14,272 nucleotides of DNA from Suilimivivens sp964571145. GTDB taxonomy: Bacteria; Bacillota; Clostridia; Lachnospirales; Lachnospiraceae. The notes beneath the pieces were generated by a model that did not search any database, was not told the origin of the DNA, and saw only the letters and a list, made by a program, of their open reading frames with translations. Position 1 is the stretch's first letter. Every line of letters begins with the position of its first letter. Both the position numbers and the translations under genes were made by a program. The stretch is from contig CAZNAP010000059.1 of assembly GCA_964571145.1 (NCBI GenBank), positions 1 to 14,272 of the forward strand, in the 5' to 3' direction. This document shows positions 1 to 6,729 of the stretch, piece by piece.

Positions 1-1587
1 ACGTACTTCGAATCCGGCTCTGTCTCTGGACAGACCGCCCGGGCCTAGTGCTGACAAACGTCTCTTATGTGTTAATTCGCCCAGTGGATTGTTCTGATCC
101 ATGAACTGTGACAGCTGTGAAGAACCAAAGAATTCTTTAACAGCAGCCTGAACGGGCTTAATATTAATTAATACCTGAGGAGAAACTTCCTCTGCATCAT
201 GTGTAGTCATTCTTTCACGAACGACTCTTTCCAATCTGGAAAGACCAATTCTATACTGATTCTGTAACAACTCACCTACGGCACGAATACGTCTGTTGCC
301 CAAGTGGTCGATATCATCATCATTACCAATGCCATATTCCAAATGAATATTATAGTTAATAGAAGCAATAATATCTTCTTTTGTAATATGCTTGGGAATT
401 AATTCATGCACATTCTTACGAATTGCTTCTGCCAATTCTTCAGGATTTTTGCCAAATTCTTCAAGAATCTGTGCCAAAACAGGATAATAAACTTCCTCGG
501 TAATACCCAAATCTCTGGGATTGCAGTCCACAAAGTGAGTTAAATCTACCATCATATTGGAAAGAACCTTAACGTTCTTTTCTTCTGTCTGAATATAAAC
601 ATGAGTAATAGCAGCGTTCTGAATATCATCAGCCAGCTGTGCACTTACCTTGGTACCTGCTGTCGCAAGCACTTCACCTGTCAGTGTATCAACTACATCC
701 TCTGCCAGAATGTGATGTCTGATTCTGTTTCTGAATGCAAGCTTTTTGTTGAATTTATATCTTCCGACCTTAGCCAAGTCATATCTTCTGGGGTCAAAAA
801 ACATAGCATTAATCAAGCTCTCAGCACTTTCGACACTAAGTGGCTCACCCGGACGGATTTTTTTATACAGTTCTAAAAGACCTTCCTGATAATTCGTAGA
901 AACGTCTTTAGCAAAACTTGCTTCAATTTTTTCTTCATCACCAAATAAAGCTCTGATTTCGTCGTTGGTTCCAACACCAAGCGCTCTGACCAAAACTGTA
1001 ATGGGAACTTTCCTGGTTCTGTCTACACGTACATAAAAAATATCATTGGAATCAGTTTCGTATTCCAACCATGCTCCTCTGTTAGGAATAACAGTGGAGG
1101 AAAATAATCTCTTACCTATTTTATCATGACTGATTGCATAATAAATACCGGGAGAACGAACCAACTGACTAACAATAACACGCTCAGCACCGTTAATTAC
1201 AAATGTGCCGGTTTCTGTCATGAGCGGAAGATCACCCATAAAGATCTCGTGCTCACTGATTTCTTCTTTTTCCTTATTGTAGAGACGTACTTTCACCTTT
1301 AATGGTGCAGCATATGTTGCATCTCTTTCCTTGCATTTCTCAATAGAATATTTTACATCATCTTCGCACAGCTCAAAGTCCACAAATTCAAGACTTAAAT
1401 GCCCGCTGTAATCGGCAATTGGAGAAATATCATCAAACACCTCCTTCAGTCCTTCTTCAAGAAACCATTTGTAGGAATCCTTTTGGACTTCAATCAGGTT
1501 TGGCATCTCCAGAACTTCTTTCTGCCGCGAATAACTCATGCGCATATTCTTGCCTGCGGCAATGGGACGTATTCTGTTTTTTTCCAT
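1..1587 (-). CDS. rpoB: RNA polymerase beta subunit, N-terminal 529 codons (runs off left edge)
   Basis: Beta subunit of the core RNA polymerase; with beta-prime it forms the catalytic centre. The frame is open from ATG at 1587 to base 1 with no stop, so the C-terminal half lies outside the window. The protein starts MEKNRIRPI and shows the usual order of protrusion, lobe and fork regions (for example PLMTETGTFVINGAERVIVS near residues 120-140). The last residues include the rifampicin cluster, GSSQLSQFMDQNNPL followed by THKRRLSALGP. Asp497, His507 and Ser512 correspond to E. coli D516, H526 and S531 and are all wild type, so no common cluster I resistance mutation is present. A GGGGTGA Shine-Dalgarno sequence lies about 9 bases upstream of the ATG. 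The gene has its own promoter at 1665-1693, separate from rplJL. Confidence 0.98.
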   Translation of the reverse strand, partial: MEKNRIRPIAAGKNMRMSYSRQKEVLEMPNLIEVQKDSYKWFLEEGLKEVFDDISPIADYSGHLSLEFVDFELCEDDVKYSIEKCKERDATYAAPLKVKVRLYNKEKEEISEHEIFMGDLPLMTETGTFVINGAERVIVSQLVRSPGIYYAISHDKIGKRLFSSTVIPNRGAWLEYETDSNDIFYVRVDRTRKVPITVLVRALGVGTNDEIRALFGDEEKIEASFAKDVSTNYQEGLLELYKKIRPGEPLSVESAESLINAMFFDPRRYDLAKVGRYKFNKKLAFRNRIRHHILAEDVVDTLTGEVLATAGTKVSAQLADDIQNAAITHVYIQTEEKNVKVLSNMMVDLTHFVDCNPRDLGITEEVYYPVLAQILEEFGKNPEELAEAIRKNVHELIPKHITKEDIIASINYNIHLEYGIGNDDDIDHLGNRRIRAVGELLQNQYRIGLSRLERVVRERMTTHDAEEVSPQVLINIKPVQAAVKEFFGSSQLSQFMDQNNPLGELTHKRRLSALGPGGLSRDRAGFEVR

Positions 1588-1664
1588 TGACTATTCACCC
1601 CGTTCTTATGATTTAGCAATCATACTTACTTAAAAGCATAACACACCACAATAGTGTACTATCC

Positions 1665-1693
1665 ATTCTACTACAAAGCCAAATACGAGTCAA
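1665..1693 (-). promoter_or_regulatory. Sigma-A-type promoter for rpoB
   Basis: On the minus strand, TTGACT (1688-1693) is followed by exactly 17 bases and TAGAAT (1665-1670). Transcription should start near 1658, giving a leader of about 70 nt before the rpoB ATG. It lies downstream of the hairpin at 1791-1828, so it can restart transcription after termination behind rplL. Seen directly as a motif; activity is inferred. Confidence 0.8.
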
Positions 1694-1788
1694 TAAATAT
1701 TTTCGCTTTTTGGGAAATTTTTTACACAATTTAAACAACCGGTTTTCAGTCTATTTATACGCTGTCCGGTGTCTAAGTTTAAGCAGTA

Positions 1789-1828
1789 ACAAAAGCTGTG
1801 TACTAAGTTGAGTAAGTACACAGCTTTT
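1789..1828 (-). terminator. Hairpin terminator or processing site between rplL and rpoB
   Basis: A perfect 14-bp inverted repeat (arms 1791-1804 and 1815-1828, AAAAGCTGTGTACT and its complement) encloses a 10-base loop. On the minus strand the 3' arm ends in TTTT, followed by GTTAC, so the U-tract is short and termination may be partial. The reverse orientation ends in TTTTCTTC, so the hairpin could work either way. Its place between rplL and rpoB parallels the attenuator and RNase III site known there in E. coli. Confidence 0.75.
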
Positions 1829-1903
1829 CTTCATTCATTTAACAATTCAATCGTTATTCTTAATTAATATGATTCACTAATTAAGTTGTTTGGATTGTAC
1901 TAA

Positions 1904-2284
1904 TTACTTTAATGTAACCTTAGCATCTTCTGCTTCAAGTTTAGCCTTGATGTCAGCTGCTTCGTCTTTAGATGCGCCTTCTTTAACTACCTTAGGAGCT
2001 CCATCAACTAAATCCTTAGCTTCTTTCAAGCCAAGACCTGTGATTTCACGAACAACTTTGATAACCTTAACTTTGTTAGGGCCAACATCTGTAAGTTCTA
2101 CGTCAAATTCTGTCTTCTCTTCTGCTGCTGCGCCTGTATCGCCTGCACCTGCTGCTGCAACTACAACACCTGCTGCTGCGGATACGCCGAATTCTTCTTC
2201 ACAAGCTTTTACAAGATCATTTAATTCTAATACTGTTAACTCTTTGATTGCATCGAGTAATTCCTGAGTGGATAACTTTGCCAT
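1904..2284 (-). CDS. rplL: 50S ribosomal protein L7/L12
   Basis: Stalk protein that recruits translational GTPases; dimers bind the C-terminus of L10. At 126 aa it is of normal family length. The N-terminal dimerisation helix (MAKLSTQELLDAIKEL) is followed by an Ala/Gly-rich hinge near residues 36-56 and the C-terminal GTPase-binding domain with KVIKVVREITGLGLKEAK. I chose the ATG at 2284 because GGAGG (2293-2297) sits 8 bases upstream and MAKLS is the family start; an in-frame ATG at 2299 overlaps that ribosome binding site. It lies 79 bases behind rplJ in the same transcript. Confidence 0.98.
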   Translation of the reverse strand: MAKLSTQELLDAIKELTVLELNDLVKACEEEFGVSAAAGVVVAAAGAGDTGAAAEEKTEFDVELTDVGPNKVKVIKVVREITGLGLKEAKDLVDGAPKVVKEGASKDEAADIKAKLEAEDAKVTLK

Positions 2285-2363
2285 TTTAATTTCCTCCATT
2301 TAATTTTTCAATTTTAATTTAATAGTATTTGTTAATTGCTAACTAATTGCTAGCAGATGCTGT

Positions 2364-3035
2364 TTATTCAGCAGGTGCTGCTTCAACTTCTTCAGCAGGT
2401 GCTGCTTCTTCTGCCGGAGCTTCTACTACTGCTTCTTCTGCAGGAGCTTCTGCTACAACTTCTTCTGCTTTAGCTTCTTCTGCTACAGGTGCTTCTGCTT
2501 CTACTTTAGCCTCTGCTTTAGCTTCTGCTGCGGGTGCTTCGCATTCTCCTGCGCCGCCTTTTTCAGCAAGCTGATTCATAACGCGAGCGAAGTTTGTAAT
2601 AGGAGACTGAATGCTTCCAAGTAACTTGGAAAGTAATTCTTCTCTTGAAGGGATCTTAGCGATATTTGCAATGCCTTGTGCATCATAAACATCTCCTTCA
2701 ACCATTCCGCCTTTAACTTCCAGCTTGGGTGCTTCCTTAGCAAACTTGCAAAGTTCTCTTGCAGGTGCTGTTGCATCTGAAGTTGAAATTGCAATTGCGC
2801 TAGGGCCTTCCAAGTAAGGAGCAAGACCTTCTAAGTCAGTTCCCTTGAATGCCAGTGTCATCATTGTGTTCTTGTAAATCTTATAGGTGATACCTGCTTC
2901 ACGCAGCTGTCTACGAAGTTTCGTATCCTGATCAACCGTAAGTCCACGATAGTCCACAAGTACAACAGACTGTGCATCCTTGATGTTAGCAGAAATTTCT
3001 TTTACTACTGGTTGTTTCAATTCGATTTTTGCCAC
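2364..3035 (-). CDS. rplJ: 50S ribosomal protein L10 with long Ala/Glu-rich tail
   Basis: L10 anchors the L7/L12 stalk to 23S rRNA and, as the L10(L12)4 complex, represses its own operon in bacteria. Typical L10 sequence is seen from AKIELKQPVV through VVLVDYRGLT, YKIYKNTMM, EGPSAIAIS and LLGSIQSPITNF. The family usually ends near 165-175 aa; here about 60 extra residues of almost only A, E, P, V and K follow the L12-binding helix, with EAPAEEA-type repeats. Start choice: the frame opens at ATG 3041, but GGAGG (3044-3048) would then be only 2 bases away. The GTG at 3035 is 8 bases from it and gives the family start (M)AKIEL, so I prefer GTG; the longer form would be 225 aa. Confidence 0.96.
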   Translation of the reverse strand: MAKIELKQPVVKEISANIKDAQSVVLVDYRGLTVDQDTKLRRQLREAGITYKIYKNTMMTLAFKGTDLEGLAPYLEGPSAIAISTSDATAPARELCKFAKEAPKLEVKGGMVEGDVYDAQGIANIAKIPSREELLSKLLGSIQSPITNFARVMNQLAEKGGAGECEAPAAEAKAEAKVEAEAPVAEEAKAEEVVAEAPAEEAVVEAPAEEAAPAEEVEAAPAE

Positions 3036-3041
3036 TTTCAT

Positions 3042-3208
3042 TACCTCCTGTTAGATTTTGGTGCCGAAAGGAATTTAAAAAGCCCTTCCGAAAACGGAAG
3101 GGCAGAATGTCGATTCTGGGAATCTATTCTGTAAACTCTTCTCCTCGGTAGGCGATAAACTTACGCTTAATTAAGCACCTACTGTCTTCGGCTTGGTCGT
3201 AACGACCT
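3042..3208 (-). promoter_or_regulatory. L10 leader (autoregulatory 5' UTR of rplJL)
   Basis: The minus-strand leader carries CCGAAGACAGTAGGTGC and, after a palindromic GCTTAATTAAGC (3165-3176), GCCTACCGAGGAG. The GTAGG/CCTAC arms (3178-3182 with 3148-3152) form the long stem typical of the Firmicutes L10 leader. Downstream, CAGAAT occurs twice (3126-3131 and 3113-3118) and can pair alternatively with one ATTCTG (3103-3108), before the terminator hairpin at 3082-3103. In B. subtilis the L10(L12)4 complex binds such a leader and favours termination; the same logic is inferred here. Confidence 0.85.
3077..3103 (-). terminator. Attenuator terminator in the rplJ leader
   Basis: A perfect 9-bp GC-rich stem (GCCCTTCCG, TTTT loop, CGGAAGGGC) is followed on the minus strand by TTTTT. 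It lies about 30 bases upstream of the rplJ ribosome binding site, inside the transcript, so it must act as a regulated attenuator and not as an operon end. Confidence 0.9.
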
Positions 3209-3213
3209 TATTT

Positions 3214-3242
3214 AATATAGCATAAAGGAATCCGTATGTCAA
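3214..3242 (-). promoter_or_regulatory. Strong sigma-A-type promoter for rplJL
   Basis: TTGACA (3237-3242), 17 bases, then TATATT (3214-3219) with a TG one base before the -10. Start is predicted near 3207. A perfect palindrome ACAAATATTTGT (3242-3253) abuts the -35, and a direct repeat TTGTACATA (plus-strand 3255-3263 and 3269-3277) lies further upstream. The promoter begins 50 bases beyond the stop of the CapA-type gene, so rplJL need not depend on transcription from upstream. Confidence 0.88.
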
Positions 3243-3291
3243 CAAATATTTGTATTGTACATAGCGGTTTGTACATAACAGTTTGTGTAGC

Positions 3292-4629
3292 TTATTGCAG
3301 TTTGTCAATATAGCCGTCGGCATCGATTTGTACATTCGGCGAAAGATTTCGTAAATAGGATAAGATTCTTTCCTGCTCGGAGCCATAAACCAAATCTGTT
3401 CTACTGTCCTGCTGAATAGCCGGCACAAACCGAAGCTGTTGTAAGCCTTCTGCGTTAAATGTAGCCAAAACCATTCCTGTATCTACTGTTTTAGAGTTAA
3501 ACCAAAAGTTTCCGATGCTATAAAAAACCGGTGTTTCGCCGCAGTAGGTAATACCCTGCAAACAATGGGGATGGTCGCCAATAATCAAATCCGCCCCTGC
3601 TTCTGCAATCCCTTTTGCCTGATCCACCTGCGCCCAGTCCGGCTCTGCCTCATTTTCCGTTCCCCAATGAATATAGGTAATGACGAAATCACTGTTGGCA
3701 TCTGCCTCTTGAATGACTTCATATAGCTTCTCCGGATTCCAACATCTGAATGTACCTGCACTGTTTTCTGTTGCCCCGCGTGTATCCGGATTGTCCAGTC
3801 GCTCGATTTGAGTGGCTGCTACAATGGCAATCTTAATATCATTCACAATATAGTAAACAGGTGCTGAGGCTTCTTCAATGTTCCTACCCGCACCCAGATA
3901 AGGAATTTCTGCTTCATTTAAAGTGTCCAGCGTATCCAGCAGTCCGGTTTCTCCAAAATCATAAATATGATTGTTGGCAAGAACTGCCACATCTACACCC
4001 ATATCATGCAAATACGTAACGCTGCCTGTATCCGCACGGAATGTATAAGTTTTGCCTTCCAACGGTGTCCCTCTATTGGTAAAAGGAAATTCATTGTTTG
4101 CCACTAAAATATCCACACCCTGCATTCTGGCCAGCAACGGTTCTGAAATACCGTTTTCTATAGAAACGCCTCGGCGTACCAGATTGGCCATGACTGCATA
4201 TTCATCGTCCAACAATATATCGCCCACGAAGCCAATGGTTACGCTATCCTTACTGTGTCCCTCTTTGGTAAGAATGCGATTTGCTTCACAATACGCTTCG
4301 TCGGCCAGCTCTGCCGCATATTTTGATTGCCCCGACTCATCCACCTGTGGAACTTTGGCTTCAGGAATCTTTTCCCATGGGAAGTGCAGTCCCTGATCAT
4401 CTTCCGTCGAAATATCAGTCACAGATTCCTGCCCCAACCTATTCTTCTCTGATGCTTCCTGTGAGGAAAGGGTCTTGATGAGCAAAAGGCTGGTTGTTCC
4501 TACCACTATAAAGGCTATCAGAGTAATCAAAAATATAGTGACAGGAGTCACCTGCTTTTGGGTTGTATCTCGATGCTCGCGGACTCGCTTATTCAGTTTC
4601 GTTTTTTTGCTTTTATGAGTTGCTTTCAT
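3292..4629 (-). CDS. Membrane-anchored CapA-family metallophosphatase-like protein
   Basis: Predicted extracytoplasmic protein of the CapA / PGA_cap family, named for poly-gamma-glutamate capsule synthesis and built on a calcineurin-like phosphoesterase fold. Of 445 aa, residues 1-29 are Lys/Arg-rich, about 30-52 form one transmembrane helix, and about 130-395 the CapA domain. Visible motifs are FVGDILL (GD 136-137), NNE 178-180, NNHIYDFG (219-226), HWG 321-323, DHPH 352-355 and SIGNFW (371-376), so the putative metal ligands look intact. No other capsule gene is near, so the true substrate is unknown. The gene intrudes between rplA and rplJ. The ATG has no Shine-Dalgarno and lies 7 bases from a -10 box; no alternative start exists nearby. 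Confidence 0.9.
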   Translation of the reverse strand: MKATHKSKKTKLNKRVREHRDTTQKQVTPVTIFLITLIAFIVVGTTSLLLIKTLSSQEASEKNRLGQESVTDISTEDDQGLHFPWEKIPEAKVPQVDESGQSKYAAELADEAYCEANRILTKEGHSKDSVTIGFVGDILLDDEYAVMANLVRRGVSIENGISEPLLARMQGVDILVANNEFPFTNRGTPLEGKTYTFRADTGSVTYLHDMGVDVAVLANNHIYDFGETGLLDTLDTLNEAEIPYLGAGRNIEEASAPVYYIVNDIKIAIVAATQIERLDNPDTRGATENSAGTFRCWNPEKLYEVIQEADANSDFVITYIHWGTENEAEPDWAQVDQAKGIAEAGADLIIGDHPHCLQGITYCGETPVFYSIGNFWFNSKTVDTGMVLATFNAEGLQQLRFVPAIQQDSRTDLVYGSEQERILSYLRNLSPNVQIDADGYIDKLQ

Positions 4630-4635
4630 AACTAT

Positions 4636-4664
4636 AGAATACCATATTTGCAGACATTCGTCAC
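4636..4664 (-). promoter_or_regulatory. Candidate promoter of the CapA-type gene (leaderless mRNA)
   Basis: GTGACG (4659-4664), 17 bases, TATTCT (4636-4641). Each box matches consensus at 4 of 6 positions. Only six bases separate the -10 from the ATG at 4629, so the transcript should begin at or next to the start codon. No ribosome binding site is visible, in keeping with leaderless translation. Confidence 0.55.
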
Positions 4665-4666
4665 TT

Positions 4667-4698
4667 GCTACGTGGCCAATGATAGCTACGTGACCAAT
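4667..4698 (-). repeat. Tandem 14-bp repeat upstream of the CapA-type promoter
   Basis: GCTACGTGGCCAAT (4667-4680) and GCTACGTGACCAAT (4685-4698) differ at one base and are offset by 18 bases. They end two bases from the -35 box at 4659-4664, where paired operator or activator sites would be expected. No binding protein can be named. Confidence 0.6.
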
Positions 4699-4718
4699 AG
4701 TATGTCAGCATTAGATAA

Positions 4719-4750
4719 CAAAAAATGAGCAGCCCTTTGCAGGACTGCTC
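4719..4750 (-). terminator. Intrinsic terminator behind rplA
   Basis: On the minus strand GAGCAGTCCT (4741-4750), GCAA loop, AGGGCTGCTC (4727-4736) forms a 10-bp stem with one G-U pair, followed by ATTTTTTG. It closes the rplK-rplA transcript and isolates it from the CapA-type gene. Confidence 0.9.
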
Positions 4751-4793
4751 ACAATTATTGTTGTTTTTATTTCAGAAAAATACGAATCAGGAA

Positions 4794-5483
4794 TTAGAAT
4801 TTAGCTACGCTAACTCTTACGCCAGGACCCATTGTTGAAGTAAGTGTAATACTCTTCAAATACTGTCCCTTTAATGCTGCAGGTTTAGCCTTAACGATTG
4901 CTTCCATCAATGCATTGAAGTTTTCCTGAAGTTTTTCTTCTGTAAAAGAAGCTTTTCCAATCGGAACGTGAATAATATTGGACTTATCCAATCTGTATTC
5001 GATTTTACCAGCTTTAATATCATTGATAGCCTTGGTTACATCCATGGTAACTGTTCCGGCTTTTGGGTTAGGCATAAGGCCTTTAGGACCAAGTACCTTA
5101 CCAAGACGTCCAACTACACCCATCATGTCAGGGGTAGCAACAACTACGTCAAATTCTAACCAGCCATCATTCTGGATCTTAGGAACCAGTTCATCTCCGC
5201 CTACAAAATCAGCTCCAGCTGCTTCTGCTTCTGCAACTTTATCGCCTTTAGCAAATACCAAAACCTTAACAGTTTTACCAGTTCCGTTAGGCAGTACAAC
5301 TGCACCACGAATCTGCTGTTCAGCGTGACGTCCGTCACAACCTGTTCTGATATGAACTTCTACTGTTTCATCAAATTTAGCAACTGCTGTTTTCTTTACA
5401 AGTGCTACTGCATCATTGGGTTCGTATGCAACTGCGCGGTCAATCTGTTTTGCAGCTTCTACATATTTCTTTCCATGTTTCAT
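4794..5483 (-). CDS. rplA: 50S ribosomal protein L1
   Basis: L1 forms the mobile stalk near the ribosomal E site and represses translation of the L11-L1 operon by binding its mRNA. At 229 aa it is full length. Recognisable stretches are MKHGKKYVEA at the start, RTGCDGRHAEQQIRGAVVLP, the GKVLGPKGLMPNPKAGT signature (about 127-143) and a C-terminus ending TMGPGVRVSVAKF. GGAGG lies 7 bases upstream of the ATG. It follows rplK after 97 bases with no terminator between, so the two are cotranscribed. Confidence 0.98.
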   Translation of the reverse strand: MKHGKKYVEAAKQIDRAVAYEPNDAVALVKKTAVAKFDETVEVHIRTGCDGRHAEQQIRGAVVLPNGTGKTVKVLVFAKGDKVAEAEAAGADFVGGDELVPKIQNDGWLEFDVVVATPDMMGVVGRLGKVLGPKGLMPNPKAGTVTMDVTKAINDIKAGKIEYRLDKSNIIHVPIGKASFTEEKLQENFNALMEAIVKAKPAALKGQYLKSITLTSTMGPGVRVSVAKF

Positions 5484-5580
5484 TATTAATTCCTCCTATG
5501 GTTCAAACGACATCGCCTTTTCCATCTGCAAAAGCATCAGGATTCTGCTTATTGTCTCCCACTCCTTGAATATTTGTTAG

Positions 5581-6006
5581 TTAGTCCTCTACTGTGATAC
5601 CCATACTTCTTGCTGTACCTGCTATCATGCTCATAGCAGTATCAATATTTGCTGCGTTCAAATCAGGCATTTTGATTTCTGCAATTTCTTTCAGCTTAGC
5701 TTTAGAAATTGTTGCAACTTTGGTCTTGTTAGGTACTGCTGAACCAGATTTAAGGTTGCATGCCTTCTTAAGAAGTACTGCAGCAGGGGGAGTCTTCGTA
5801 ACGAAACTGAAACTTCTGTCTGCATATACTGTAATAACAACAGGAATGATTACGTCACCTTTGTCAGCGGTTCTTGCATTGAACTGTTTTGTAAACTCAA
5901 CAATGTTTACCTGATGCTGTCCCAGTGCAGGACCAACCGGGGGAGCTGGTGTAGCTTTGCCCGCAGGAATCTGTAACTTAATATATCCTTCTACTTTTTT
6001 TGCCAT
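5581..6006 (-). CDS. rplK: 50S ribosomal protein L11
   Basis: L11 binds the 23S rRNA GTPase-associated centre and is needed for stringent-response sensing of uncharged tRNA. The full-length 141-aa protein starts MAKKVEGYIKLQIPAGKA. The proline-rich segment PAPPVGPALGQHQVNI (about 19-34), the thiopeptide-contact region, is unaltered, and FVTKTPPAAVLLKKA and the C-terminal AGTARSMGI are present. GGAGG (6014-6018) is 7 bases from the ATG. The leader upstream carries an L1-site mimic. Confidence 0.98.
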   Translation of the reverse strand: MAKKVEGYIKLQIPAGKATPAPPVGPALGQHQVNIVEFTKQFNARTADKGDVIIPVVITVYADRSFSFVTKTPPAAVLLKKACNLKSGSAVPNKTKVATISKAKLKEIAEIKMPDLNAANIDTAMSMIAGTARSMGITVED

Positions 6007-6045
6007 GATGGCACCTCCTAATTATAATGCAAATATCTTTGCATC

Positions 6046-6097
6046 GTGGTATGGCGCAGAATTTCTTCCGCTCCCACAGCCCGTGAATCGCTTTCAC
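6046..6097 (-). promoter_or_regulatory. L1-binding-site mimic in the rplK leader
   Basis: On the minus strand GTGG (6074-6077) pairs with CCAC (6046-6049). Between them are GA, a short stem GCGGAA-GAAA-TTCTGC, and GCCATA. The pattern GTGGGAGC, then GCGCC, then ATACCAC closely recalls the 23S rRNA helix bound by L1. A second small hairpin (GTGAA/TTCAC, 6083-6097) lies just 5' of it. The element ends about 27 bases before the rplK ribosome binding site. L1 feedback on an L11-L1 mRNA is established in E. coli; here it is inferred from sequence mimicry. Confidence 0.72.
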
Positions 6098-6115
6098 AGA
6101 CTATTATAAAGTTAC

Positions 6116-6144
6116 TATATATTATATAGAAGCATTCTTGTCCA
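6116..6144 (-). promoter_or_regulatory. Possible promoter ahead of rplK
   Basis: TGGACA (6139-6144), 17 bases, TATATA (6116-6121) in a very AT-rich stretch. TATAAT hexamers also occur at 6121-6126 and 6103-6108 but lack a well-spaced -35. No terminator separates nusG from rplK, so read-through is equally possible. Confidence 0.35.
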
Positions 6145-6195
6145 TTGGAAAAGACTTTTTTCCGGAAAAGAGTATCTCTATATTAATACCAAAAA

Positions 6196-6714
6196 TTAAT
6201 TCATTCTTCTTACTTCTGCAAAACTGATTTCTACAGGAGTTTCTCTTCCGAACAACTCTACATTGATTGTAGCCGTCTGCTTGCCGAAATCCATTCTCTG
6301 TACCACGCCTACTGTATCTTTCCATACACCGGCAACAACAGCGATTGCATCTCCCTCAGCAAAGTCAACAGATACATTTTCAGTTCTGATACCCAGGGGT
6401 TTCATTTCAGCTTCAGACAACGGAACCGGTTTGCTACCGGGGCCTACGAAGCCTGTTACACCTCTGGTATTTCGAACTACATACCATGTATCGTCATTCA
6501 TAATCATATTAATCAAAACATAACCCGGAAACATCTTCTTCTGAACTGTCTTCTTCACACCGTTCTTGACTTCTAAAACGTCCTGAATCGGCACACGCAC
6601 TTCCAGAATTTCTTCTTCCAGATGTCTGTTTTCGATTGTTTTTTCTATATTGGCCTTAACTTTGTTTTCATATCCGGAATAAGTATGCACTACATACCAG
6701 TTCGCTTCTGCCAT
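6196..6714 (-). CDS. nusG: Transcription termination/antitermination factor NusG
   Basis: NusG binds RNA polymerase, affects pausing and, in many bacteria, couples polymerase to the ribosome. The 172-aa protein has the NGN domain (WYVVHTYSGYENKVKANIEK at 6-25, PGYVLINM near 63-70, VRNTRGVTGFVG at 80-91) and a C-terminal KOW motif (GDAIAVVAGVWKDTVGVV, about 121-138). The usual GPF of the KOW motif reads GVW here. GAGGGTGA lies upstream of the ATG, and secE ends 15 bases before it, so the two form one operon. Confidence 0.97.
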   Translation of the reverse strand: MAEANWYVVHTYSGYENKVKANIEKTIENRHLEEEILEVRVPIQDVLEVKNGVKKTVQKKMFPGYVLINMIMNDDTWYVVRNTRGVTGFVGPGSKPVPLSEAEMKPLGIRTENVSVDFAEGDAIAVVAGVWKDTVGVVQRMDFGKQTATINVELFGRETPVEISFAEVRRMN

Positions 6715-6729
6715 ATATTCACCCTCGCT

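Noticed and set aside
1..135. Rifampicin-resistance mutation in rpoB
   Set aside because: The visible cluster I residues match the sensitive wild type at the E. coli 513, 516, 526 and 531 equivalents; clusters beyond the left edge cannot be judged.
1890..2267. Long Ser/Ala-rich plus-strand frame opposite rplL, and a similar one opposite the L10 tail (2347-2574)
   Set aside because: Mirror-frame artefacts of the Ala/Glu codon bias of L7/L12 and L10; no start signals.
6150..6182. GGAAAA/TTTTCC and TTTTCCGGAAAA palindromes after nusG as a terminator
   Set aside because: The stems are short and almost all A-T, with no proper T-tract, so nusG-rplK read-through cannot be excluded.
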